Under the pieces are notes generated by a model. That model worked only from the letters and a program-made list of their open reading frames with translations, searched no databases and was not told the DNA's origin. This document shows positions 30,568 through 44,902 of a stretch of DNA of 64,000 nucleotides, piece by piece. This DNA comes from Neoarius graeffei (lineage: Eukaryota > Chordata > Actinopteri > Siluriformes > Ariidae), in NCBI RefSeq assembly GCF_027579695.1, contig NC_083587.1, positions 43,442,232 to 43,506,231 of the forward strand, written 5' to 3'. Each line of letters begins with the position of its first letter. Position 1 is the first letter of the stretch. The translations under genes and the position numbers were made by a program.

Positions 30568-30960
30568 GTGGACATTTCCTTCTGTCAAGAGCAGGCTTGG
30601 TAAACCACCTCAAATCCCATGAGCAGAGGCAAAACCAAGCAGTTTATGAGGAAGTTTTGCCACCACGTCCACCTGTCTGTGTTTGTAAGTCAGCTGGTGG
30701 GTTGACTAGGCACTCCAAAATGCACAAAGATGTTCCTCAGCCAGCAGTTTCGAAAGTTGCAAAGTTCAAGTATCACATCTGCAAACGTTCATCCAAGATG
30801 GAAGCTGGGTTGAAAAGTCACCTGCGTGCACATGATTGTGCAGTAAGCAAAGGAAGAGATAGTGTTCTTATTCAGCCTGTAAATACAGTTATTAATTTGT
30901 CTTTTCCAGTACCTGTGGGAACAAAGTTCTGAGTGGCACCCCTACTCATGGGAGAGGGTC
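30568..30960 (+). pseudogene. LINE zinc-finger tail fragment
   Basis: The frame has degenerate C2H2 pieces: AGL-like VNHLKSHE, KSAGGLTRHSKMH and KMEAGLKSHLRAH with CKRSS before it. This fits the C-terminal zinc-finger tail of the LINE whose reverse transcriptase end lies at 28886-29098; Tc1 separates them. It is not a host zinc-finger gene. Confidence 0.55.
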
Positions 30961-31288
30961 CAGCTGATGTCCTGCAGGGTTCATGTACCCTCTCAAAGTT
31001 TAAATTAAATCTTCACCACTATTAATGATTGTTGTGTATATAGTTGTATAGAAATGAATGTTTTGTAATTGCTCGCAAGGGAGGTTCATCAACGAAATAC
31101 CAAGTACAGGGTCTGAATGCTTGAGTAAATGTGATATTTTGGGAAAATAAAGGCTCAAGGCAAGAGATTTGGGCACATTTTTACTTTTTGTAATCAGAAT
31201 ATCTATATACTGTACATATCATTAAAAAGTGTGCACAAGTACCATTTGCAATGGCTAATAAGGTTTAAAAACAGTCCAAATTAAAATG

Positions 31289-31294
31289 TTTATT
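31289..31294 (-). terminator. vps13b: Candidate vps13b polyadenylation signal
   Basis: AATAAA on the minus strand, about 730 bases after the vps13b stop. Other weaker A/T-rich signals lie nearer, so the end of the transcript is uncertain. Confidence 0.35.
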
Positions 31295-32022
31295 TCCCCC
31301 CGCAGTCAGAGAAAAAGACTCCCAAATAGCTTGGACACAACCACATAATTTTAAATGGAACTTTCACACAATAACTATATTTACCAACCATTTTTCGCAG
31401 CATAAAAATATGGCATAAGCGTAAACAGAATGATACGCACAACATAATATAACCAGTGTGTGCATCCTCATCCATTTAAATGCAGCTTTGTCTTCGATGT
31501 AAACATTGAAATATGCAATTTAAACAATTCGCTCTTATTTAAACATCTGTAACAAACGTGGCATTCAACTCCAACTCGATGCAGAGTTTTTGACTTTTCA
31601 TTTTTCAAGGCAAGGGGCAAACAGCAAACGCCTTGGGTTCTTTCTGCCTTTTACCTTCATGTTGCTGTGGCGTTTAAAGGATGCCAAATTAATATAAAGA
31701 AGAGATACGCTCAAGACTGAATTAAGTGCTTTAGGCTTTGGTTTTATCTTCAATAAAATTAACTTGATAATGCTGAGAAGTTTCTCCATTTTCTTATTCA
31801 ACTGCTTTTGCCTCTCTTCTTTCCACGTCTCTGGATTTTTTTTTTCCATGCTTACTCTGAATTACTCACAAATTTAAATCTGTATAACAATCAGTCAGAG
31901 ACGATCAAGGCTGACATGTTACCACAGGTCATCAGTGGCTGTTGATGTAGAAGTCACTGCTAGGATTATCACTCACTAATTCTATGCTTATACATGTGCA
32001 CCAGAGGACACACTAAATATTC

Positions 32023-32265
32023 TCAGTTGAAGCCAATGCCCAGTGCCTTGTTCTTCACCATGTTGAATTTACAGATGAAGACTTGGATGTAGGCAGGGTC
32101 TGCACGGTAATGATAAGTTTTGGTAATACTTGAGGCCGGTTTGGCAGACATGGTGACTGATGGCTGGAAGAGTGAGGAAGGGGAGAAGTACTGTGACACA
32201 CACATTACGTAGTCCATCAACCAGCGGTACTGCTGCTCAGATAAGCGCTCACGAACACCGTCACC
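32023..32265 (-). CDS. vps13b: vps13b last exon
   Basis: The acceptor is ctctcag| in phase 0. It encodes GDGVRERLSEQQYRWLMD and onwards, ending KFNMVKNKALGIGFN and stop at 32023. This is the end of the C-terminal PH-like domain of VPS13 proteins. Confidence 0.9.
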   Translation of the reverse strand, partial: GDGVRERLSEQQYRWLMDYVMCVSQYFSPSSLFQPSVTMSAKPASSITKTYHYRADPAYIQVFICKFNMVKNKALGIGFN

Positions 32266-33525
32266 CTGAGAGATAGAAAGTGAAAATACTGAAAATGGAT
32301 CATTTTGTGTGAGGCAGTCAGAAAAAAAGAAAAAGCATTTACCTCACTATCGCTGGTAACTCGATGCTGCTGCAGAGTGAGTGTGAGGTTTTCAGGGTTG
32401 CGTGCATCCTGTACGCACTGTACCTCAGTGATAGGAAAGGCCTGTTGTTGTGTGTCTTCACACACACTCACAATAAAAAGCACCTCTCCACTTAGGAGCA
32501 AGCAGCCTGCATGCTCCTGCCCTGAACTGCTCATCATGTGCACACACAACGCCATGTGTACTTCCTGATGCCCCACAGACTGCATCATTTTCCTATAGTA
32601 ACACACACACACACACACAAAATAAACACAACAAATTAAATATATCTGTCACAATCACAAGACTATTACCAGGATTATCCATTTTACAGTTCTGGTAAAT
32701 TTTTGGGACCTGTCTCAGCACAAGTAAAGTCACAGAGTTATTTGAGTTGTTTTGTAGAAAAATAATTTAATACAGATTAACGTCAAATGTGTAGTGCATG
32801 ACATAAGAGTACACACTGCATTCAGCATGGGGAATTTCATTCCTATGCAATTATCTACCCAGTTTTTAAAATATACTCATAGAATCCAGCCATGCAATAA
32901 GTACACTACCGTTCAAAAGTTTGGGGTCACCCAGACAATTTTGTGTTTTCCATGAAAAGTCACACTTTTATTTACCACCATAAGTTGTAAAATGAATAGA
33001 AAATCTAGTCAAGACATTTTTCTGGCCATTTTGAGCATTTAATCGACCCCACAAATGTGATGCTCCAGAAACTCAATCTGCTCAAAGGAAGGTCAGTTTT
33101 ATAGCTTCTCTAAAGAGCTAAACTGTTTTCAGCTGTGCTAACATGATTGTACAAGGGTTTTCTAATCATCCGTTAGCCTTCTGAGGCAATGAGCAAACAC
33201 ATTGTACCATTAGAACACTGGAGTGAGAGTTGCTGGAAATGGGCCTCTATACACCTATGGAGATATTGCACCAAAAACCAGACATTTGCAGCTAGAATAG
33301 TCATTTACCACATTAGCAATGTATAGAGTGGATTTCTGATTAGTTTAAAGTGATCTTCATTGAAAAGAACAGTGCTTTTCTTTCAAAAATAAGGAAATTT
33401 CAAAGTGACCCCAAACTTTTGAACGGCAGTATATACAAAAATATATACACAATTGCCAGTATATTAGGTACACCAATTATACAGTATACTAAGAAACACT
33501 TCCCATCCACCCGTGTGTGTGTGTG

Positions 33526-33556
<31 letters not shown>

Positions 33557-36500
33557 GTCTATATATATAAATTATTTTTTGCCAATAGTTATTTACAGTC
33601 ATTGGAAATAACATTTGCATGGTCCTCACCAACATCTATTAAAAAAAAAAAGTGAAAAAGTGTTTTTTAAAAATACACCCAACACTGGAACACAAAGAGC
33701 AACTTTCAACCCAGCAGACACAATGAGTTTGGAGAATACAGACTAGGGTGTCTGAGACCATTCCTCTTTACAGAATCTCTCCAGACCATCCAGGGTCCTC
33801 ATCCCTCTCTTCAGCTCACTCCACAGGTTTCCAACGGAATTCAGGTCAGGGAATCGAGATGGCCAGGGCAGAAGTTTGATTCTGTGGTCAGCTAACCATT
33901 TGTGTGTTGATTTGGACATACGTTTTGGATCATTGTCCTGATGGAAGATCCAATGACGACCCAGTTTTAGCTTCCTGGCTGAGGCAGCCAGATTTTGATT
34001 TAAAATATCTTGGCATTTCATGGAGTCCATAATGCCATGTACCCTAACAAGGCTTCTAGGGTCTTTGGAGGAAAAACAGCCCAAAACATAACAGATCTTC
34101 CATCATGTTTTACAGCTGGAATCGGGTTCTTTTCATTATAGCCATTCTTCTTTTTACGTCAAGAACACCTTGAGTGTTTATTGCCAAAAAGCTCCTGTTT
34201 TGTTACACAAGATGAAGAACACAGTTTCAAAGTTGTAGTAGCATTTCATGAACTTCAAGTGCTTACATTTGTGGTAAACTGACAGAAAAGGCTTTTTCCC
34301 CCCCGGCACATCTGTTGGCATGGAGCTGGTGCCTGATGGTGGTTTTGGAGACTTGGAAACCTCAAGATTTTACTTCATCTTGTAATTCACAAACAGTGAT
34401 CCTTGGGGATTTTTTGCCTCTTAGCATCCTCCTCACTGTACATGAGGCAACATAATCTCTGGTCCTCTGCCAGGTAGGTTTGTAACAGTTCCAGTTGGTG
34501 TCCACATTTTTATTATTGCCCTAACAGTAGAAATGGACATTTTCAGAAGAACAGCTATTTTTATAGCCATTCTCTGATGTATGCAGCTGTTAGACTGTAC
34601 AACCAGCACTGCTCACAGTCGACTCACATCTGTCCGTTTGTCAATAGTTGTTGCATTGGGTTTTTTTTTTTCTGTTTTATCTTTTGCAATTACAACCACC
34701 TGATATGTGCAAGAAGTGTGCTTCATCTACTTCATAATTCCTCTAATTTAGTATTTATCTTGGGTACATTTTTTTCTTTTTAGTGTGTATATTTTGTGGC
34801 GGGCGGCACGGTGGTGTAGTGGTTAGCGCTGTCGCCTCACAGCAAGAAGGTCCGGGTTCGAGCCCCGTGGCCGGCGAGGGCCTTTCTGTGCGGAGTTTGC
34901 ATGTTCTCCCCGTGTCCGCGTGGGTTTCCTCCGGGTGCTCCGGTTTCCCCCACAGTCCAAAGACATGCAGGTTAGGTTAACTGGTGACTCTAAAAATTGA
35001 GCGTAGGTGTGAATGTGAGTGTGAATGGTTGTCTGTGTCTATGTGTCAGCCCTGTGATGACCTGGCGACTTGTCCAGGGTGTACCCCGCCTTTCGCCCGT
35101 AGTCAGCTGGGATAGGCTCCAGCTTGCCTGCGACCCTGTAGAAGGATAAAGCGGCTAGAGATAATGAGATGAGATATTTTGTGGCTTAATATGTCCTCTT
35201 CTGCTGCTATCCATTGTGCTGCTGCAAACAGGAAATTTCCCCATTGTGGGATAATAAAGGTCTTCTTATCTTATGAAGGTCAACACACTTCTTCCTTATT
35301 TGGTTTGTGTGTTCTCATACATTTCCCATGTTGATGGAGGACTAAGGGAATTTGACCTCCGTGTCACCCCATATTTTTACCCCAGTTAATCAGGTCATGG
35401 GTTACAACTTGAAAGTTCCTACACACTCCTATCAACTCAAATATGTACAATTTAAATCGGAAATGTGTTTCAGTTACACTGCAATCACTAAAATTTCCAA
35501 GGGTGCCAATAATGGTGGCACGCTGTTGTTGAAAATAATTATATCTTGAGAAGGGATTTGTTTTCTCTGAATAAATTTATTTCAATTAAAGGTTGGATTT
35601 TTCTCATTTTTTTCCAGTGTGAGATGAAGCTACTTCACCAAAAGGTGGATTTTTTCTAAGCCTTTTTAGTAATCTTTTCAAGGAGTGCCAATAATTGTAT
35701 AAACACATGTGCACACACGTGTAGGAATGAGTAAGTGTGTTCAAACATTTGACTGGTACTGTTTATATTGCAAATATATCTCCAAATCAACATAGAAGCT
35801 CAAACCTGACTGTACCGAGTGGCGTAACAGAAAAGCATTCGCCCTATCAAAATTGGCTTGTGCTTTCAGAGAGGGAGGGGTGGCATACTCCCTCTCCCGT
35901 CAGTTAGGGGTATTTATGAGCTTGTGTGCAGAGATAAGCAGATGGCACTTTCCTAGATGCTGGAGTTACATGGCTTGGAGGAAGCACATGATGACCTTCA
36001 CCCTCCCTCCCTGATAGCTGTTTGCATGATAGGGGACTATGATTAAATTCAAGAGAAAATCAGGGGAGGGGGGAAGGGGGGGGAGTCCAAACTAGACGTT
36101 TGAAGTATTCTCCATGGACAAGTACTTATTCTCTCCAGAATACGAGATAAATATTGATTTAGAAACTAGGTTTAAAGTACTTCTTAATATTTTTTTAAAC
36201 ATTACTTCTGTTAAAATAAAACTATAGCACCTATATACAGTGGCAAGAAATATTAAATGAACACTTTGGAATTGCCTGCATTTACGCATAAACTTCTTAA
36301 ACTATGGTATGGATTTTCATCCAAGTTAAAATAATGAACAAATAATAATAATAATAATGCAAACAATTATAATCTTTCATGTCTTTATTGAACACACCCA
36401 TTAAATATTCACAGGATTGGTGGAAAAAATAAGTGATTCCTTTAATTCGAACCTCCTTTGGCAGTAATAACCTCAATCATGCGCTTCCAGTAGCTCAGCC

Positions 36501-39500
36501 ATACGAGTAAAGATTTGCTAACGGAACAATAACAGCTGTCAAAACAGGACAACCACGGAAGCCCAATTTTGACGAGCTATCAAAATACTTTCCCTTCATC
36601 CTATAACAAACTACTGCTGCCAACCTTTTTTTTTTTAATAACTTCTTGCCAACAACCATGACTTTATTTTCGTTGCAAGTGCTTTAAATAGTAATATTAG
36701 GAGGTGAAATGATAGTCTCATCTCATTATCTCTAGCTGCTTTATCCTGTTCTACAGGGTCGCAGGCAAGCTGGAGCCTATCCCAGCTGACTACGGGCGAA
36801 AGGCGGGGTACACCCTGGACAAGTCGCCAGGTCATCACAGGGCTGACTCATAGACACAGACAACCATTCACACTCACATTCACACCTACGGTCAATTTAG
36901 AGTCACCAGTTAACCTAACCTGCATGTCTTTGGACTGTGGGGGAAACCGGAGCACCCGGAGGAAACCCACGCGGACACGGGGAGAACATGCAAACTCTGC
37001 ACAGAAAGGCCCTCGCCGGCCACGGGGCTCGACCCCGGACCTTCTTGCTGTGAGGCAACAGCGCTAACCACTTCACCACTGTGCCGCCCGTGAAACGATA
37101 GTGAATTGTGCATTTCATTCGATGTCCGTTCAACTACGACCTAAAAATGAGCATTGAAGGGGATTCCCCGTGGAATTAATTTAAATTGTTTAAGTCAATA
37201 AAGTAGGTCATTTTGAACTAGTATAAATCATTTAAATGTGATAAAATATTAAAGATAATACTGGACACAACTTGCCATTTGTCATCCAGAGCTGAAAGCA
37301 ATTACCCTACTTAAAAATTAAAATATACGAAACTCACAACCATGAGACATGGTGGGATTTGAGGCTATAATTTCAATACTCTCAAACCATGCTTCAATAC
37401 AGGTCTTAGACCATGATTACATTATGTCGTGCACCTTCACGGATACCGGTCAAGCAAAACGAACAATTCTGTGTGAACTGTGGTTGGTAGGAGAGAGCAA
37501 CTGGACTTGCTTGAAAAGTCTTGAAGACGTTTCGCCTCTCATCCAAAAGGCTTCCTCAGTTCTATCTGACTAATAGGGAGTCTCAAGTATTTATCGTCTC
37601 ATGGATCATCATAGAATCCGAATCAGAATGCTGATGGCTGCATTGTAGGTGGCTTATAGAGGTCTCAGACACCCACCTCTGTTCAGTGATGGTCGTTCCA
37701 GGTTGACCAAAAAAAAGAAAAAAAAAAAAAGAACGATCCTCTCTGGCTAAGATGTCTGCCAGTTTTCTGGAAGTCCTCTCATACTCCCGCACCAGTCGAA
37801 GGGAACTCATCCCAAAGTGCGTAGAAACATATCTGTGAAGATACTCAGTCATCCAGGTACATAGTAATCTGATTACTATGTACAGATTACTATGTACCTG
37901 GATGACTGAGTATCTTCACAGATAAAATTCTGTGTGAAGATCTTTGCTGGTATTAATGTAGATAGAAACCACCAAACCCTGAGAAGCATCATGCTTAAAC
38001 ACTGCACAGTTCATTGTCATTTCTACAAGTGTGAAAAAGTGAGCTGTGTGAGCTTTCGGAGTGATGTGACGCGGTTCAGTCCCGCATCGCATGGTCACGG
38101 TCATGACATTAAAAGCTTGCTCAAAGCAGCCTCCGTTTATTTGTGTGCGTTATTAGGATACCAAACTTGTATATCTTGTTGAGGAATGGTCTTGGCCAAC
38201 TAACAATTATTTATATCTATGTACATGAAAGTTCAAAATTCAATTTGTGTGTCCCACTTTGTGGTTCCATCTGTACTCATATTCTTAGGATGTCTGGTGT
38301 GAATGGCTCTCGATTGAGTTAAGGTATGGGCTCTGACTGGGCCACTCCAAAAGGTGAATTCTCCTTTTTTTTTTTTTTTAAGCCATTCTGTCATAGATTA
38401 ACTTCTATGTAAGCCCACATTTATCAATCTAACATAGAAAACAGGTGGATCTGAGATCCACAGATCTGAGTGTAGAAATCATTTTATGACCGGGTACACG
38501 TATGATTCTTGAAATGTTCATCTCTTGCCAATCACAGTGTAAAAACGATCGGGTGTTGATAAACACGGCAGCTAAAATCCATCCTCATTTAAATAATCAC
38601 ATGCCTGAATATTTCTGGTTTAGAGCTCACGACCCTCGACTTTACGACACCGAGATGCATAATACAGCCAAGAAGAGAAACTTCTCCGCTCTTGAAGTAG
38701 AAGCTCTAATGTCTCAATTCCAATTGAAGGAGTTATTTTTAGGCTATTTGGCAGCCTGAAAAGCATCATAGGCAGTCAGAAAAATGCAATACGAGAAGAA
38801 ATCACTACTGTGGTCAACAGCATTGCCTTCGACAATCAAACTCTAGATGATATTTTAATATTTAATTTATACAGCCATGATATACATAGCCTATATAAAT
38901 GTATATAATAAGCATGTAATACCTTATATCACAAATCTTTTCCTGGAGGTGAAAAAGAAAAATGGTCATATCTGAAACTCCCACTAAAATTACACACATG
39001 TAGTGCTTATTTCCTCATTTTAATGACGTTTCAGATCAGTCAGAGCCAGGCACCAGTAACGATCAGCCTTCTGCTAGACAAACTGGCCTGGAGCCGCCCC
39101 ACAGAGCCAGGCAATCGCAAGCTGTGAGAGCGCGGGGGTGTCCTCCACCTCCCATGCTGGAATACCACCACCCTGGATGCCTTGGGAGATGAAAGCATCT
39201 TAATAGCCACTCATCACTCTCCATAAAATAATCCCTGTGCTGCCAAAAAAAAATCCTCTCACATCTTCAGAATGTGTAGAGGTCTTCTAACAGAGCCAGA
39301 TGTGCCATTGCTGAGATTTGATGTCTGGCAAAGCTTGTTTAAACAGAGGACATCGAACCCATCACACTGCAAATCGGATAGCCTACTACTTCTGCAACAA
39401 GGACTTTGCTCGGCATCCATCGGCATGAGTCTTCCAATCATCTCTGCTGGATATCCTACTCACTGCTTTTAATTGCTTACATTTTATTTGTACTTACGTC

Positions 39501-42500
39501 ACAAGTCGACTATCTCAAAATGAAAGCACAATTAATCTTACACCCAAAAACTGTTAACCCTGTTAACTGCAAACGATTTGAAAATACCTATTTAGCCTGT
39601 GCTAGAGATATGACAGTCAATGTAGGCCTTTGTAGAATGTGTGTGTGTTATTTACCAGCTTGGAGGTCCGTATCGTGAAATACCGTGACCGAGGTCTTGA
39701 AAGTACTGACCGAGGCCCTCTGGGCCGAGGTCACGGTATTGCACCATACAGACCGACCTTAAGCTGGTAAATAATATATTTATTTTTTTCTTTACCAAAT
39801 TCTAACAGAAAACGAGAGCGCCCGAAAGGGAAAACTGAGCCGAGCCGCCATTTTGAATCCTCATTCACGGCTGTAATGCAAATGGCTTCCTCCTCGGTAT
39901 ACAAGTGCACTTCCATGGCAGGAAAAAAAAACAAACCAAAAACTACATTTTGTCGCCTATGTAGTCCCCCATTTATACAAATAGGAGTCATTCAGGATTC
40001 AGCCATGTTTTTGCTTGGCGTTAGCAACAGTTACAGGTTTTTAGCTTTCTCCTGAAATGTTTTATTTTATTTCTTCTTCCTCAGGGTAGTAAAACTCGCT
40101 TTCACTGTGAACACTGTCAGTATCACTATCCATGATGTAAAATTAATGCTATTCTCCTGAGAAATGCGAAAATAAATGTTGACAAAAATTGCTACTATGT
40201 TTGTTGTTGTTGTTGTGAATGAGCAAATCGCCAGAGGTCCGTAACCGGGGTCCGTACCGTAGGATACGGACCCGCTCACCAGCCAATCAGAGTGCAGGAT
40301 TTGGACCGCGAAAAAAATAAATTGCCATATCCTACACATTTTTAACTGAAGAATCTGTGGCTGCGTATGCATAGATGCCAGTCAGAGTATATGGTCAAAT
40401 AACAGTTCTCCACTTATCCAGATTTACTATGCTGCAGTGCATGGCCGTGCTGACTGAACAACTTGCTGTGGCAGCGGGGGTGTGGCCACGTGTTGGTTGG
40501 TGAATGGAGGGCGGGGCCAGAGAAGGTGAGTGGTACACCTGTTGGCGATTAATGTGGCATGTGTATGTTTTGCAGCAACGACGGAGGATAGAAAAGGAGG
40601 GAGAGAGCGAAGAAAGGAGATCTCTCCCGACCAGAGCGCGTGTGTATGTGTGTGTGTGTGTGTGAGCAAGCGAACGAATGAGAGTAGTAAAGCTGAAAAG
40701 CAAGCACGAACATCAAAAATAAAGTCTGTCAACATCAATCCCCGTATGCCGTGCTTCAGTATTCCACCCATATCAGGAACATACTACACTTGCCTACATG
40801 GGTTGAGACTTGACATGAGACTTGATCATAGCCTCTGCTCAAGCTTTGCATGGAAATGACCATGTAGCTATTTTTCTGTCATACGTTTGTTTCGTAAATG
40901 AGGGCCATTGCCCTGCTGCATCACGCAACTTCTACTGAGCTTGAAGGATTATTTTATACCTCAAGATTGCTGTTTAGTATGCTGTAGAGCTTCAACATGT
41001 ACTTAGATTCCTGTTTCTGTGGCCATGGGTACCTTTGGGCTACGTTCTCTGTTATAAGGGTCAACAGGTCAGACTGTGGAATGCATTCTTCTTAGCCAGT
41101 TTAGAAAGTTAGTACTTTCTCATTCCAATATTTCAGGGGCTGACACGGATAGGTGCATTAGCTTGCTACAAATATTTTTCTAAGATTACTGAGAACTTAT
41201 GCTGTATTACTTCGCTTAGGGTTTTTTCTGTCACTAGGCCATTAGCTGAGCCTAGGAACAATTTATGAGTTCAAATATTTAGAAGACCTTGTGAGTAACC
41301 ACGACTGTGTTTTCTTTATCACTGATTGTTATCATTGTGGAAGCACTTAACTACTAAACACGGCCTCACTATTGCGTGGTTAAGAACTGAGAGGTGTCAT
41401 ATGGTGAGAGTTACGAGTGGGCCTGTGTATTTTCAAACTTATCTGGTGTGTGCTTTAGCCAATGAGAAGCTTGGATTAGGCAGGCAATTAGAAGTCTGTA
41501 TTCAAACAAAGAAAAGTAAATTTTACAATGATTTAAACAGGAGCCGCCATTTTGTTTTAGGGAGGTACTTTGTACTGGGACAGAGTGTTTAAAATCATTG
41601 ATGTCTCTGGAGGATTTTCAGTGTGTTCTGGAAAACACTCAGCGCTTGCATTGTTTCTAGACATACAATAAAGGCGCTTTAGGGTAACTTCTTTTGTGAA
41701 AGTATATTTTTGGCTTCTTCTGAGGTTCAGACTTCCATGACAAGCTTCAACTGGCAGACCGCCATCTTGATATTATCTTGTAGCATGCCTTGACAAACTT
41801 GGGAATTCTTTTTCCCCTTGATGATTCATTTGCTCCAATCACTGATGCAGAAAAGCAGCCCCGAATCATGATACTCCCTCCACAGTACTTCACAGATGAG
41901 ATGTTTTCACATGCCCATATTTAGAGCGTGCAGCACTCTAAACTCTCCATTTTAAACCATGCCAAACACACACACTGTAGATCAAGCCAGCACCAGCTGT
42001 AGATCATGTAACACAGATATGTGGCAGATCACAGAATCCAGGGACACGTGTCGGCCCGGGGGCATTTTGAGTTATTGACAGATTCAGAAAGTACAGTTTC
42101 TAAGCTTTCCAATGATGCCTTCCATGTGGAGATCTGACAATATTTGAAGAATGTGTGGCCTTTTGAAAGTGTATACTTCTTAAAACAGAAAAGGGAGAAA
42201 ATCGCCCTCAAAGTTTTCCATCTCAGCTACTCTGGGTGTAGGGCGGGCACATAATGGTGCTCATTTGCATGATATTAAGGAAAGCTCTACCCCCTACTAG
42301 CTAGCACGATACTACTTTCATGTAAACAAAGATCACCACGTCAATTTTCCTTCCATGCAAAGTATGCCCAAAATAATTATGAAGTACAAAAATAAGTCCT
42401 AAAGTATACTTTAACGTTTTGTGGTTGAAAAATTACTCACACCGTAAGAAAGAAAGATGGCACGATGATGACACAACTAACACAACACTAGTTTCATGTA

Positions 42501-44867
42501 AAGCCTCGGTCACAACCGGCCGTACCGTGCTCCTACGGCTGGTCTACATGCAAAAAACGCAAGAAACGCATGGAGGGCGCGCATGAAACACACGAGAGCG
42601 CGCATGAAACGCACGAGAGCGCGCGTGTGATGTGCTGATTTTCGAGCCGCAGACCGGCCGCAGAGGTTCTTTATCATGTCAAACAAACTCTACGGGCGCT
42701 TACGTTTTTTTCAGGTTGCAAGACAAACTTACGGCCAACGCGCGTCTTTCTCCACGAACAAAAAAAAAAAAACGCAGTGATTTGGGAAACGCCAAAAATC
42801 GCACGGCCAAAAAATCGTACGTCCGGTTGTGACCTAGCCAAACCACAACACTCTCCGTTACATGCAAAAATAACCACACAGCCTTAGATTAATAAACTTA
42901 CCCCATTAGAAAGAGAAACGGCGCCTTGCACACACCAATGCCTCCGATGAAATGTAATCCTAGAACACTCCGAGTATCATCCGATCATTCAAGTATTCCA
43001 TTCAATCTGGAAAACGAGGTTGCGGGTTTTTTTTGCTAGAAATGGTCATCTCCGATGTAAATACCTTGTGTCTGTTTGCTTCGCGGTGTTTGCTCCTCTG
43101 CGCTCTGTTTAGCTTGCTCATTCCATAGTGAAATTACATGCCTGTATGCAGCTAAGTAGCCATGCGCTCAGCCCGTATCATACAGCTGATTCACGAAAAA
43201 AAAAAGACTTAAATCATCATGTGAATGGCCCATATGGTAATTTACCCACACCCCCCAGCAGGCTACAGTCCTGACAAAAACGAGACAATTTGCAACAAAA
43301 AATGTATGCTTTTCCAACAAAACAATCTATTATCTGAAATACTAATTGCATTCTTCAAGATCTCAACTTGCACATGATGGAAAAAAACAAAAATCACAAA
43401 TTTCGAAAAAAAAAAAAAAGCTTCTTTTGCGATTATCTCGGATTCGTTTCAGCCGACATGTGTCCCTGGATTCGGTGAGGGGTCACATATTTTAGAGCTC
43501 GAAGTCTCATGTCTGATAGAGTTACTGTTGGTGACCCTCTGGTACAGCTGAGCAAGCTACACTTTGCATTTTCTCTGTGAAAACGCAGTCTAGTTAAAAA
43601 TTTGCATTCTACAACATTTCAAGAGAAACAGGATATTTCAGTCAAATACTTCACTCACTGTGCAAACAAAGTGTTTCAGGGTTCACCACTTACAATTTCA
43701 GAAACATTTTCAGAGCAGCTGATTGAGGCTTTATTTAGAGTGTGTGTGTGTGTGTGTGTGTGTGCGCGTTACCAAACATATTTGAGATGACTATTGGGTC
43801 CATCCGCTGATTTCAACTCTGTAGGCAAGTACAGCTGCTTTGGCAAGTGCCAGAGCCCAGCACCATGCAGAATACCTGTGGATGCATACACTTTAATAAT
43901 AAGAAGGGGCTAAATATACAGTACCAGTCAAATATTTGGGCACACCTCCTCATTCATAGTAATAAGTAGGTGTGTCCAAACTTTTGACTGGTACTGTATA
44001 TGTACTTCGGAAACAATAAATCACATTAAAATTTCACCTGAATATGAATCAAACTCTTTGTAGCACATTTATTTACAGCAGACATCTGTAACACTTATGA
44101 GGTACTTCAAACATAATTGCAATCTCACACACCATATCCTGTCTGTGACACAAGTTCAGCAGCACCTCCGATTGGTTTGGTAAAAATTCCTACAATGCCC
44201 TTCCCCACTCCAGAGATGACACCACGGGCCGTACTGGCTGCTGTACTATGAGCATCTACGGATCTTGTAAATGTTTGCATTGGCTGGTCCACGATGCCTG
44301 CTATTGCTCCTAGAAGCAGACAGACAGACAGACAGAAATGCAAATGGGCATGCACACACAGACACACTGCAGACAGTATAGAATAAGATATTGGTTAAAC
44401 TAGAGTGAAAGAAAGTGTGCATATGCTAGCGTGAGGGAGACTGACCCAGCAAGCTGAGTCCCAGGCAGGAAAGGCCTTGGCGCAGGCCATGACCCAGAGT
44501 CTCTGGGAGTTGCCTCCTCCACTCCTCCTGGCGCATGTAATATTCCTCATCTAAAGACAGTCTGTCCATGTTCCGTGCTAGACTTGTGGCCAAGTTGGTA
44601 ATGGACGTCAGAGTGCCTAAACAAGAACCGATGTGAGAGTGGGGGGTTTAGAAACATCAGCTTTAGCTTGTAATTATTTTTCTGGTAAAACCATCTCTGT
44701 TTAATTACCAAGTTTTTTTTTTTTTAAATAGCATTAAATTTTTAATTACTATTAGCAAAAGGTGTAAAAATTCAAAGACAATGTACCTGTCTAAGTGTGT
44801 GCACCAGGGTTAATATGGTTAACAAAAACTAAGACAGAAATTCGCAGTGGGGGGAACCCCCCCCCCC

Positions 44868-44902
<35 letters not shown>

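Larger units (their letters stand above)
27792..32022. other. Interval between the two host genes
   Basis: It holds scrambled LINE fragments, SINE debris, a hairpin MITE, a second Tc1 copy with a hAT insert and the vps13b 3' untranslated region. No independent host gene was recognised. Confidence 0.6.
33720..35765 (-). mobile_element. Decayed Tc1-like transposon, split by a SINE
   Basis: Minus-strand transposase remnants lie at 33743-34560. Terminal-type sequence (aagggtgccaataatggtgg near 35500; tttgactggtactg near 35748) lies on the other side of the SINE at 34801-35173. The exact ends are unclear. Confidence 0.5.
32593..43772 (-). other. vps13b: 11.2-kb vps13b intron
   Basis: The longest intron in the window. 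It contains a Tc1-type MITE at 32904, a decayed Tc1 at 33720-35765 with a SINE inserted, a reverse SINE at 36716, a 41-bp snap-back palindrome at 37831, further Tc1 relics, a solo LTR at 40467 and an inverted-repeat element at 42019. No additional exon is needed because the flanking phases match. Confidence 0.8.

Noticed and set aside
30597-30932. Possible host zinc-finger gene
   Set aside because: The C2H2 pattern is degenerate and fits the tail of the LINE whose RT end lies on the other side of the Tc1 insertion.
34815-34885. tRNA gene
   Set aside because: Box A- and box B-like words are present, but the sequence does not fold as a tRNA and belongs to a repeated SINE.
34783-34980. Frame with GRHGGVVVSAVASQQEG
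   Set aside because: Recurs at every SINE copy (36910, 54662, 61090), so it is a translation of the SINE head.
40395-40859. Frames of 102-114 codons on both strands
   Set aside because: They overlap the solo LTR and its (gt)n tract.
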